From: Dipteronia dyeriana
Lineage: Eukaryota; Streptophyta; Magnoliopsida; Sapindales; Sapindaceae
Assembly: GCA_032871835.1 (NCBI GenBank)
Contig: CM065296.1
Span: 117,066,146-117,130,145, forward strand
DNA length: 64,000 bases
Direction of reading: 5' to 3'
The notes under the pieces were generated by a model. It worked only from the letters and a program-made list of their open reading frames with translations, did no database searches and had not been told where the DNA came from. Below are positions 22,550-32,399 of this stretch, piece by piece (within the stretch, counting starts at the first letter, position 1; every line of letters begins with the position of its first letter). The position numbers and the translations under genes were made by a program.

Positions 22550-22900
22550 GTGTGTGACTTATTTTGCATATCAATTTAGCTATCATTGTTGTCAGACTTA
22601 TTTGTTTAAACCCACTGTAAGAATCTATCTCTTTTATCTCCATTTTTATTTCTATGATCTATTACATTGTTCTAGTCTAGTATATCGGTTGGAAACCAGG
22701 ACATATCCACTTAATCAGTTGTATTGAAAAGGATAAACTCAGGTAGAACAAAGTCACGTACTGACCAGTTATTATTATTTTGAACTTTGACTCTTACCCG
22801 GATTGTTGCCGATAGAGTTAAATTTTTGTTTCACTGTTATGTTTCTAGAATTGCTATATCTTGTACTGTGCTTTCTATTTTATATCACCGTGTTCCGTTT

Positions 22901-22913
22901 TGGTATCAGAGCC
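22901..22913 (+). other. tRNA-Met primer-binding site of the pararetrovirus
   Basis: TGGTATCAGAGCC is the exact complement of the plant initiator tRNA-Met 3' end and marks the conventional start of a caulimovirid genome. It lies 160 bases before the movement-protein ATG. Confidence 0.85.
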
Positions 22914-23072
22914 TTAAGGCTTGTTGAAGAAGATCTATAGTTAATTGTTTCTAGGTGCAAAAGTCAATAGATCTAAGGGTGTTTGCCGTTTGCTAGTGTG
23001 CTGTAGGCTGTTGGCCCGTTGATCAGACTGTGAGTCAAAACCTAGGATTTTTGACTATTCATTTTCTTTATC

Positions 23073-24937
23073 ATGTCTGCAAGTAGTTTTCGACCCGGGA
23101 TTAAGCCCGACGACATTAATAGTTGTACTGGACAATCTGTAGCCAATTTTGAGACAAACTGGGATGACAAAGATTTGATAAATTGGCAATTACCCAACAT
23201 TCAACAAAACAGTATTTATAAAAAGAAACTTTTAGATTTTAGAACATTGTTGGGACAAAAGACGAAAGAAATTAATGTTAAATTTCAAAATAATACTTTT
23301 TCGACAAATCTTTTAAACAAGAACAGTCTGACTCGTTACAACAAAATTGGTTTTAATGATCTACATATTGGCAGTGTCCAAGTAGGTGTTAAACCCTTTT
23401 CAAAAATTGGTTTAAATAATTCTTTATTAATTGTTTTAAGAGACAAAAGAATTACCGATGTCGTATATGAATTTTACCAAGCATACGTGTCATTGACAGG
23501 AAGGAGAAAATTGTCAGGTGGACACCCAAATAGGCACTCAGAAAATATCTTACGAGGCATCATTAAAGAGAAGAAAACCCGAGTAAACCAATAGCATGGC
23601 AAGACCTACTCGGGATCAACTAAATTACTCCAAATCAATTAAAAGTACTCGGGGTAGACAAAAAAGCATCTTCTACTCGGGTTTAAACGGCGATACTCGG
23701 GACCAACAAGTGTTATTCTTACTCGGGATAAATGCGATCTGAGTAAGAAATTTAGTGCTTAGTTTATACGGATTGAGTCATTAAATACACGAAGATAGCC
23801 ATCAGGAAGGAATCCCAAAGAGAACATAATACTGAGCTAGAAGAATCCTCAATCAGGAAACAACTTGATTTCGTTACAAAGACTACATTCTTATAAGGAA
23901 ACAAGTCCAAATAAAACTGCACTACTAGAATCTCATTCGATTTCCATAAGAGACTCCGAAATAGAAAAGAAGACAAATCAACCTCAAGCAAGTAACCGAA
24001 TCACAATTAAGTACAAAGATCTTGTATTACTTGTACAAAGCAGATTAGGGTTCTATAAACATATAAATAGACCCATAATCTCGTTCCATAAAAGATATAG
24101 GCAATATAACATACATAACAAGCAACAGAAAAAGATAGAGAGAAGAAAGAGAGATCGAGAGCTTGTAAACATCATATTTTCATAGTGGATTTTGGCTTGG
24201 TTGATCCTTCAACCACCCGTGGACGTTTCTTCAGTCATCGGAGTTTTACCACGTAAAACTTGTCTTCGTTACTCTCTCTGAATCTCTTTCTCTCTGAATC
24301 TCTTTCTCTTTGAATTAATAGCCGAAATCCAATTCTTGTTGGCTTTTCTGATACAATCCATAAATCGACGTCAACAACTTACTATAAAGAATCCATTCTT
24401 GGAATGGTAGAAACATCTTTGACTTATGGACCTATCTATTTTCAAGTCTATCCAAATTTTACTATTGCCTTAAACACATATGAACACAAAGAAAAATGTT
24501 TGGTTATTGACATTCAAACCCATAACTATAAATTCCTTGAAAAATCAAGCCCTTATAAACTAGTTTATAGAGTCCATTATTGTGTTTTAACTTCTGGACT
24601 TATACCTAGTTATATACCCCCTTATGTGCCAGCTAGCCAGACTATATGTTTTAATGCTTCACCATCTGTTAATGTTCTTGTTTCTGCACCTGTCAAATGG
24701 GAAAACATTAAATTTCCAGATGATTGGGTTAAGGAAAAAGTGGACCAACCCTCCTATAAACCACCTATGAGGAACCTCCATGACTGTGTTACTGAACAAG
24801 ATGGAACGTTTAAAATATCTTCTAGAAGAAGCATGTCCATTAGAGATAATGATAATGACCATTCCAGATCTTTAAACGATTTCCAATCAGCTAGAAATTC
24901 CCTTTCCAGCTTATCCAGACAAAATATTGTTAAGTAA
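23073..24937 (+). pseudogene. Pararetrovirus movement protein (30K superfamily), split by a solo LTR
   Basis: The frame from ATG 23073 carries the 30K-type core: a hydrophobic strand then HIGSVQVGVKP and LLIVLRDKRI (the conserved Asp). About residue 128 the solo LTR starts and the native frame is lost. It resumes after 24376 with a GPIYFQVYPNFTIAL block, the next conserved strand of this family, and runs through a Ser-rich region to an in-frame TAA at 24935. The same TAA is present in the inverted copy, so it predates the duplication. Family role: moving virus through plasmodesmata. Broken by the LTR and the stop. Confidence 0.75.
23459..24376 (+). repeat. Solo LTR of the gag-only element family, inserted in the virus
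   Basis: The right half matches the LTRs at 1199 and 4976: ATATAAATAGACCCATAATCTC (TATA 24062-24069), a GTGGACGTTTCTTCA-type block, GTTTTACCACGT and the end CGTCAACA at 24376. The left half is diverged; TG at 23459 is chosen because viral coding similarity stops there and resumes at 24377. Flanking bases accga and actta would be a target duplication with two changes. Solo LTRs arise by recombination between the two LTRs. Confidence 0.6.
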
Positions 24938-26150
24938 ATACCTAGTCTGGTTCATAGACAAACCAGACAAACAACCAACCTATTTCCTAGCCCAAATCAT
25001 GAACCAGATGATGAATCTAGTGAACCTGTTAACCTAACACAAAGAAGAATGAGGCCCAGGCCCAGACCTGAAAGTCTTACACATGTGACCCATGTTCAAA
25101 AAACCCCAGAAAAGATAGCCCAACCTATTCACTCCTATGACCAAGGCCAGACTTCGCCAACCCCCTCTCAGGTTTTAACTGAGATCTTAGAACTAGAACC
25201 TCCTGTCAGGACCATCAATGTCATAAGCAAAAATAATTTTGATTTCCTTACTGTTGATTACTATTCTCCCCAGAACCAATCTCTAAGAGAAAAATATGAA
25301 AAGAATTATTCCCAAAATAAAATAGACCAATTCTATAAAAGATGGATTGAAAGCCTTAACCATCTAGATCAGAATATTCCTTTCTTTGATTGGTATATTA
25401 ATAGAAAAAACTTTGAACAAAACTGTTTTGTGATTAACCGACAAAATCTTAGGACATACAAAACAAAAAAAGGAGAAGAAAAACAATCGTACCCTCCTCC
25501 AAGAGATTTTGAAATTAATATGCCTAATGATGACATTCCAGCAGGAGTAAATACTACAAAATGCACACATTTTATCCTTTTTGATGAACCCATGTCCCAA
25601 CCCACACATTTATCATCTCACCAGATTGGATTGGTTATGAGACAAGGTAACTATACAAACTTCTTTCTTAATTCCATTGGAGAACAGTTAGAAAAAAATG
25701 ATCTTAATCTTTCCCAAACCAGTGTTTCACCTACTAAGGAAATCATACACCCACAAGTTTTTATTCCTTATAAGACTTCAACTTCTTCCAAAAAAGGCAA
25801 AGAGAAAATCGTTAAATCAGAACCTATATTATTTCCTGACTATACTGGTATTGAAAAATGTTTTGATAATATTATTGATGAAACATAACTCCTTAAAGCC
25901 TTAGAAGAAAGACTAGGAAGGTTGTCAGGCGTCCACATTCAAACTATTGACAAAAATATCCCTTCTTCTGACTCGTCGAATAATGACAATGAAACTCCTA
26001 ATTTTGAAGATTATATACAGAAAGTTACAACCAATGAAAAAACTGACAGCTATAACAGAACAAAATATTTTTATAACACTAAACCCTATTATCCAAAACC
26101 TACTCCTCCTTATTTAAAATATGAAGAAACCGTCCCATATAGGGCCTATA
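24433..26150 (+). repeat. Left arm of 1.72-kb viral inverted repeat
   Basis: Pairs with 26203-27921 over its whole length with scattered single-base changes and small indels (a few percent by eye). It starts within the movement-protein frame and ends in AGGGCCTATA. Confidence 0.93.
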
Positions 26151-26202
26151 CTGGAAATGCTTGTTACCAATTTAATATTGATGGACTTTCCGAATATCAG
26201 AT
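24950..26202 (+). pseudogene. Pararetrovirus polyprotein segment downstream of movement protein
   Basis: Same frame as the movement protein past the TAA at 24935. From 24950 it gives a basic/Pro-rich stretch (MRPRPRPESLTHVTHVQ from 25049), then a segment with a DFLTVDYYSPQNQ block and a WIESLNHLDQNIPFFDWYIN block, later a SSHQIGLVMRQGNYTNFF block, and a Lys/Ser-rich tail to a TAA at 25886. The frame then continues (25889-26202), acidic then Tyr/Pro-rich, into the 52-bp spacer. I believe this lies before or at the start of the coat-protein region, but no CCHC knuckle is reached. The TAA at 25886 is absent from the right arm. Confidence 0.65.
26151..26202. other. 52-bp loop of the viral inverted repeat
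   Basis: Single-copy viral sequence, continuing the left-arm reading frame (GNACYQFNIDGLSEYQI), between the two arms. In RNA it would be the hairpin loop. Confidence 0.9.
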
Positions 26203-27921
26203 TATAGGCCCTATATGGGACGGTTTCTTCATATTGTAAATCAGGAGGAGTAGGTTTTTGATAATAGGGTTTAGTGTTATGAAAATATTTTGTTCTGTTA
26301 TAGCTGTCAGTTTTTTCATTGGTTGTAACTTTCTGTATATAATCTTCAAAATTAGGGGTTTCATTGTCACTGTTCGACGAGTCAGAAGAAAGGATATTTT
26401 TGTCAATAGTTTGAATGTGGACGCCTGGCAACCTTCATAGTCTTTCTTCTAAGGCTTTAAGGAGTTCCATTTCATCAATAATATTATCAAAATATTTTTT
26501 CAATACTAGTATGGTCAGGAAATAATATAGGTTCTGATTTAACGATTTTCTCTTTGCTTTTTTTGGAAGAAGTTGAAGTCTCATAAGGAATAAAAACTTG
26601 TGGGGGTATGATTTCCTTAGTAGGTGAAACACTAGTTTGGGAAAGATTAAGATCAATTTTTTCTATCTGTTCTCCAATGGAATTAAGAAAGAAGTTTGTA
26701 TAGTTACTTTGTCTCATAACCAATCCAATCTGGTGAGATGATAAAGGTGTGGTTTGGGACATGGGTTCATCAAAAAGGATAAAAGGTGTGCATTTTGTAG
26801 TATTTACTCCTGCTGGAATGTCATCATTAGGCATATTAATTTCAAAATCTCTTTGAGGAGGGTACGATTGTTTTTCTTCTCCTTTTTTTGTTTTGTATGT
26901 CCTAAGATTTTGTCGGTTAATCACAAAACAGTTTTGTTCAAAGTTTTTTCTATTAATATACCAATCAAATAAAGGAATATTCTGATCTAGATGGTTAAGG
27001 CTTTCAATCCATCTTTTATGGAATTGGTCTATTTTATTTTGGGAATAATTCTTTTCATATTTTTCTCTTAGATATTGGTTCTGGGGAGAATAGTAATCAA
27101 CAGTAAGGAAATCAAAATTATTTTTGCTTATGACATTGATGGTCCTGACAGGAGGTTCTGGTTCTAAGATCTCAGTTAAAACCTGAGAGGGGGTTGGCGA
27201 AGTCTGGCCTTGGTCATAGGAGTGAATAGGTTGGGCTATCTTTTCTGGGGTTTTTTGAACATGGGTCACATGTGTAAGACTTTCAGGTCTGGGCCTGGGC
27301 CTCGTTCTTCTTTGTGTTAGGTTAACAGGTTCACTAGATTCATCATCTGGTTCATGATTTGGGCTAGGAAATAGGTTGGTTGTTTGTCTGGTTTGTCTAT
27401 GAACCAGACTAGGTATTTACCTAACAATATTTTGTCTGGATAAGCTGGAAAGGGAATTTCTAGCTGATTGAAAATCTTTTAAAGATCTGGAATGGTCATT
27501 ATCATTATCTCTAATGGACATGCTTCTTCTAGAAGATATTTTAAGCGTTCCATCTTGTTCAGTAACACAGTCATGGAGGTTCCTCATAGGTGGTTTATAG
27601 GAGGGTTGGTCCACTTTTTCCTTAACCCAATCATCTGGAAATTTAATGTTTTCCCATTTGACAGGTGCAGAAACAAGAACATTAACAGATGGTGAAGCAT
27701 TAAAACATATAGTCTGGCTAGCTGGCACAGAAGGGGGTATATAACTAGGTATAAGTCCAGAAGTTAAAACACGATAATGGACTCTATAAACTTGTTTATA
27801 AGGGCTTGATTTTTCAAGGGATTTATAGTTATGGGTTTGAATGTCAATAACCAAACATTTTTCTTTGTGTTCATCTGTGTTTAAGGCAATAGTAAAATTT
27901 GGATATACTTGAAAATAGATA
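26203..27921 (-). repeat. Right arm of the viral inverted repeat
   Basis: Reverse complement of the left arm. On the minus strand it repeats the movement-protein C-terminal half (27930-27417, with the same TAA stop) and the following segment (27320-26114). It has its own one-base insertion near 26500, which shifts the frame, and lacks the TAA found at 25886 on the left. So both arms mutated independently after duplication. It ends 56 bases past the solo LTR equivalent and contains no LTR copy. Confidence 0.93.
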
Positions 27922-28059
27922 TAAAAAACCAATTACTTTAACCTATGAAGAAGCACAGTAAGACCTGATATTATTGCGATTTTATTTATATAAGTATGCA
28001 TTTTCATGCTAATCTTATGGATGTAATATTCCGACCATGATTTATGGATTTCACTTACT

Positions 28060-29275
28060 GGTAGTCATTTCATAACATTTTCGTATTTCAGGCGCTCTAG
28101 CTTGTATGCACATATCTTGAGCTTGTTGGAAATATGATTTGGTCCTTCCCGATGTGGTCCTTCCCAATTTGGTCCCATAGCTCATTGATTGGGTATCTGT
28201 GTATTCTGGGTTACCCTTCTTAGCACCGAATCTCCAATCCTAAAACTTTGACCTTTAACATTGCCATCATAATAACGGACCACCGTCTACTGGTACTCTG
28301 CAACCCTAATCTGAGCTTGATCCCTTTGTTCCTCTATTAGGTCCAAGTTTGTTATCAAATTCTCCAAATTTTCTTGCTCATTAAAGTGAATTGTTCGACG
28401 GGTTGAGCATCTATCTTGGCGGAAATCACTGTCTCTGACCCAAATGCTAGGGCGAATGGAGTTTCTCTGGTCCATGTTTTCTTGGTTGTTCGGTGTCTCC
28501 ATAAGACGCCTGGTAACTCTTCAGCAAAAGTTCCTTTTTTGTTTTCAACCTTGGTCTTAAACATGTGCGTGATTGTCTTGTTTGCGACTTCCACCTATCC
28601 ATTTGTCTTGGGATGAGCTGGTGTCGAAAATCGATGATCTATCTCTAACTTTGTATTATCGAACTGTTTTCCATTATCAGTGATGATTGCATACAGGATC
28701 CCAAACCTACACACAATTGCCTTCCACACAAAGTCTGTAGTATTTTTTTGGGTTATGGTGCCAAGTGGCTCGACCTCAACCCATTTAGTGAAATAGGCGA
28801 TGTCAACTATTATGTATTTTACACCTTCTTTACCAATTAGTAATGGACCAATCAAATCTATCCCCCATTCAGCAAAAGGCCACTGGTTTTTCAGTGTCAT
28901 CAGTTTTTTTGGCGGTTGCCTTGGCACTTTAGTAAATTTTTGACATATGTCGTATTTTATCACTAAGTATCTGGAGTCTTGCTGCATTATTGGCCAATAA
29001 TACCCTTGATGTAAAGCTTTGTAGGCCAAGGCTCGTCCTCCTGAATGGTTCCCACATATCCCTTCGTGAATTTCCCTAATAACATAGTTCGCTTCATCAA
29101 AGTTCAAACATCTTAGATACGGAAGCGAAAATCCTCTTTTGTAGAGCCTATCTTCAATGATCGTGTATCGAGCCGATTTGGATCTTAATTTTATCGCCTC
29201 ATGTTTATCTTCGGGTATCTCTCCATTCTTTAAATACTCCATTATCCGGGTCAATCCAACTTGACTTTCGTCCAA
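28060..29275 (-). pseudogene. Tat integrase
   Basis: Minus-strand frame from 29275. N-terminal zinc region: HEGICGNHSGG (HxxxH-type) then YDICQKF, where the first Cys of the CxxC pair is replaced by Tyr. Core: WGIDLIGP (first Asp), a KYIIVDIAYFTKWVE block, then IITDNGKQF (second Asp). A TAG at 28597-28595 replaces the usual Gln just before VEVANK, which carries the catalytic Glu. After it come a W-R-T-T block, the FALAFGSE motif and, to about 28060, a DSVLRRV and GPNWEGP C-terminal domain. Would insert cDNA; inactivated by the stop and the Cys loss. Confidence 0.88.
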
Positions 29276-29886
29276 CCTTCATAATTTATGAACATTCTTC
29301 GATGGTTGGTTTCTATAGAATTTTAATTGGGATGGCTTTTGGTAACTTTATTTCAACGGTTGAGGCAAGTCAAGCTAGTGCGTCTACTCTGAAATTGGAG
29401 CTCTGTGGGATCTCGACCACTTGCACTTCTTTTAACTGGTTTATTCTTTCTTGGACGATCTTCAAATACATGATCATGTTCTCTTCCCTAGCTCGGTAAT
29501 CATTGTTCACTTGTCTCACAATCAATTGCGAGTCACTGTTAACTCCCAACTGTCTGATCATACTCCATTATCGGGTCACTCCAACTTGACTTTTGTCCCA
29601 CCTCTATAATTTCTGAACATTCTTTGATGTTTGGTTTCCCTAGAATCTCAATTGGAATGGCTTTTGATAACTTTGTTTCAACAGTTGAGGCAAGTCGAGC
29701 TAGTGCGTCTGCTCTGAAATTGGAGCTCTATGGGATCTCGACCACTTGCACTTCTTTGAACTGGTTTATTCTTTCTTGGACGATCATTAAATACCTGACC
29801 ATGTTCTTCTCCCTAGCTCGGTAATCATTGTTCACTTGTCTCACAATCAATTGCGAGTCACTGTTAACTCATAACTTTCTGACCCC
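29235..29886. repeat. 326-bp tandem duplication across the RNase H-integrase junction
   Basis: Copy A 29235-29560 and copy B 29561 to about 29886, aligned without large gaps; TACTCCATTATC begins each. Both encode the second RNase H C-terminal part, so this portion of pol is present twice. Confidence 0.9.
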
Positions 29887-29985
29887 TAATGCTTTTGCAG
29901 GCTTTAATCCGACGATTAGAGCTTCGTACTCTGCCTCGTTATTCATTGCTTTAAATCCGAATCTAAACGAATACTGAATTTCTTA
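29370..29985 (-). pseudogene. Tat second RNase H domain (RVT_3-like), partly duplicated
   Basis: Minus-strand reading shows NNEAEYEALIVGL, ending with a VNSDSQLIVRQVNNDYRARE block (catalytic Glu and Asp), then FRADALARLAS. This extra RNase H between the RT-linked RNase H and integrase marks Tat-lineage elements. The last third is repeated in the 326-bp duplication. Stops at several points. Confidence 0.82.
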
Positions 29986-30372
29986 CTCCTCCAAGCTTAA
30001 CAACAGAATTCCAACTCCGCTTCCATAAGTGTTGGATGATCCGTCAACAAACAAGTTCCATGTTTGTGAGGGGTTATCCTCTTTATGCTCAGATTCCACC
30101 GGGTGAGATGATTTGACTTCTAAGATTTCCCTTTGAGGTTCGTCCGAATCATTATTTCCCACACCTTTTATTTATTCCTCAGATTTGGTGAATTCAACCA
30201 CAACATCGCCCACCACTTGTCTTGTTATTGCAGTTCGAGGGCATAATTTTTCACTCAACTCTAATGACCATTAGATCAATCGTCCTGACATCTCTAATTT
30301 ATGTAAAATTTGTTGCAATGTCTGATCAGTCAGCACTGTGATAATATGAGCTTGAAAGTATGGTCTCAACTT

Positions 30373-30567
30373 TCAGGAGGACACCACTAATGCTAATGCC
30401 AATTTTTCTGCTTTGGGATACCATGTCTCAGGATCTAAAAGTGCCATACTGGAATAATATACAGGTCTTTGTACATTTCCATCTTGTTTTATCAAGGCTG
30501 AACTAACAGCGGTGTCCGAGACTGCAAAATAGAGGAACATTTCTTCCCCAATTTTGGGATTTGCCAA
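30373..30567 (-). pseudogene. Tat RT-linked RNase H
   Basis: Open frame of 64 codons with MFLYFAVSDTAVSSALI (normally LYLAVS-x-x-AVSAVL), RPVYYSSMAL and YPKAEKLALALV, the standard RT-connected RNase H of plant gypsy elements. Confidence 0.85.
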
Positions 30568-30599
30568 TAACGGAACATTCTTCAGGTAAGCTTTTTATT

Positions 30600-31571
30600 G
30601 TTGAAAGGCATGTTCGCATTCATCTGTCCATTCTATGTTCTTACCTTGTTTTAAAGTCTTGAAAAATGCTGACATTTGTCGGTGACTCGTTAAATGAACC
30701 GATTCAAGGCCGCAATTCTGCCCGTGAGCCTTTGCATGTCTTTCAAGGTTTTTGGCGACCTCATTTTCAGTACTGCTTATATTTTGTCTGGGTTGACTTC
30801 AATCCCTCTTTGACTGACCATAAATACGAGAAAATTCCCAAACGATACTCTAAATGCGCATTATTCCGGATTCAACTTCATCTTATGCTTTCTCAATACT
30901 TCAAATGTTTCATGGAGGTGGTCAATGTGTTCAAACATTTTTAATGACTTCTTTAACATGTCATCGATGTATACTTCCATTGTTTTTTCGAGTTGTTGAT
31001 TGAAGATTTTATTCACCTACCTCTGATAGGTTGCATCAACATTCTTCAGGTCAAACGACATCACTCGGTAACAATATAACCCCTTATATGTGATGAATGT
31101 GGTTTTTTCTTGGTCCGACGAGTTCATGCTGATTTGGTTATAGCCTGAAAACCCATCCATGAAACTATGTGTTTCATGTCCTGCTGTTGCGTCCACGATT
31201 TGATCAATTTTGGGGAGTGAGAAACTATCTTTAGGGCATGTCTTGTTCAAATCCGTGAAGTCAACACACATTTTCCACTTCCCGTTGGCTTTCTTTACCA
31301 ATACTACATTGGCAATCCAATCCATATACTCTACTTTTCGTATAAATCCTGCATTTAATAATTTTTCCATCGTGTGATTAATTGCTTCGTATCTCTCTTG
31401 ATTGAATAACTGTATTTTCTGTTTAACAGACATAAAAGTCGGGTTAACATTCAAACGGTGGGTTACAGTTCTAGAGTCGATGTCTGGCATCTCTTCATGT
31501 GTCCATACGAAAACCTCAGATTTTTCCCTTAAGAATTTTTCTAGACCTGCTCTTACAGTAAGTGGAAGCAT
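30600..31571 (-). pseudogene. Tat reverse transcriptase
   Basis: Minus-strand frame from 31571: a DIDSRTVTHRLNVNP block, then VLVKKANGKWKMCVDFTDLN and CPKDSFSLPKID, FMDGFSGYNQI (catalytic Asp), a TFITYKGLYCYRVM block, then after a stop at 31019-31017 VYIDDML (YIDD catalytic box, 30957-30977) and further thumb sequence in the same region. Would copy the element RNA into DNA. Stops at 31017 and later inactivate it. Confidence 0.88.
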
Positions 31572-31990
31572 AGATCCAATTCAGACCACTTTCTTTGGAT
31601 CGTCCGGTCTGATTTGAATGAGAATTAACTCCTCTATTGGCTCTACTATTTCTTGTAATCCCCCTGTATTCATCCCGTCGGCCTTTTCGACATTGGAGAT
31701 TCGTGGGTCTAAATCGCCAACCTGAAAGTTTTCTTTCACTGATGTGGCATAACACCTTCTAGCAGATTCCTGATCTCCCTTCATGGTCTCGACTTTTTTA
31801 CCTGTATGGATTTTTATCACATTATGGTAAAGGGAGACCCCATCTTTAGTTTAAACCATAAATGGTCTCCTGAGGATCATTGAATATGCACTGGGAGCAT
31901 CGACCACAACATAGGTAATCATTGTAGTAAACTGATCGGGGTCTTCACCGAAGGTTATCAGGGATTTCCACTATTCCAAGAGGCCAGATA

Positions 31991-32329
31991 CTATCCTCGG
32001 TGAACCCGTACAATGGTGTATTTACTTCTCAGCCTTGCTTTCTCAATTCCAAGTTGATCCAACGTCCTTTTGAACATAATATCCACAGAACTCCTTGTGT
32101 CAATTAATATGCGAGGGATCAACTTTCCGATGATAGTCAAAGATATCATGAGAGCGTCATCATATGGATGCGTTACTCCTTTGGAATCTTCATCGGTAAA
32201 AATAATTGGTGTGGTGTGTATTTTTTGCTTTTTGGAAGCCTGAAAGTGATTCACTAGCAAACATGCACGATTAACCACAACATGTGAATATGCCTTCCTA
32301 GCACGATTCGAATCTCTGACCAAAATCAA
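31991..32329 (-). pseudogene. Tat aspartic protease region
   Basis: Frame reads HPYDDALMISLTIIGKLIPR then ILIDTRSSVDIMF. The family active site is DGGSS or DTGSS; here the Gly is Arg, so the protease would be inactive. It lies between gag and RT as expected. Confidence 0.78.
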
Positions 32330-32399
32330 TCCATCAACTATGGTATGAATCGCATGGGCCTTTCCTTTGTCATTTTACAAGGGCGGGTCCCTTTCTTTT

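Larger units (their letters stand above)
22195..27921. mobile_element. Endogenous pararetrovirus fragment (Caulimoviridae, florendovirus/petuvirus-like) with inverted duplication
   Basis: Plus-strand order: repeat-containing promoter, TATA, poly(A) signal, leader, tRNA-Met primer site, movement-protein frame, then a long acidic/Pro-rich polyprotein segment; then the last 1.7 kb again in reverse. No protease, RT or RNase H is present, so it is a 5' fragment of a viral genome. It lies inside the Tat element between integrase and the antisense ORF. Genus is inferred from gene order and general character, not a search. The exact borders are uncertain by tens of bases. A solo LTR (23459-24376) splits the movement-protein frame. 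Confidence 0.82.

Noticed and set aside
24659..24862. Identical 67-codon frames, minus strand here and plus strand at 27492-27695
   Set aside because: Both are shadows of the viral movement-protein frame duplicated in the inverted repeat.
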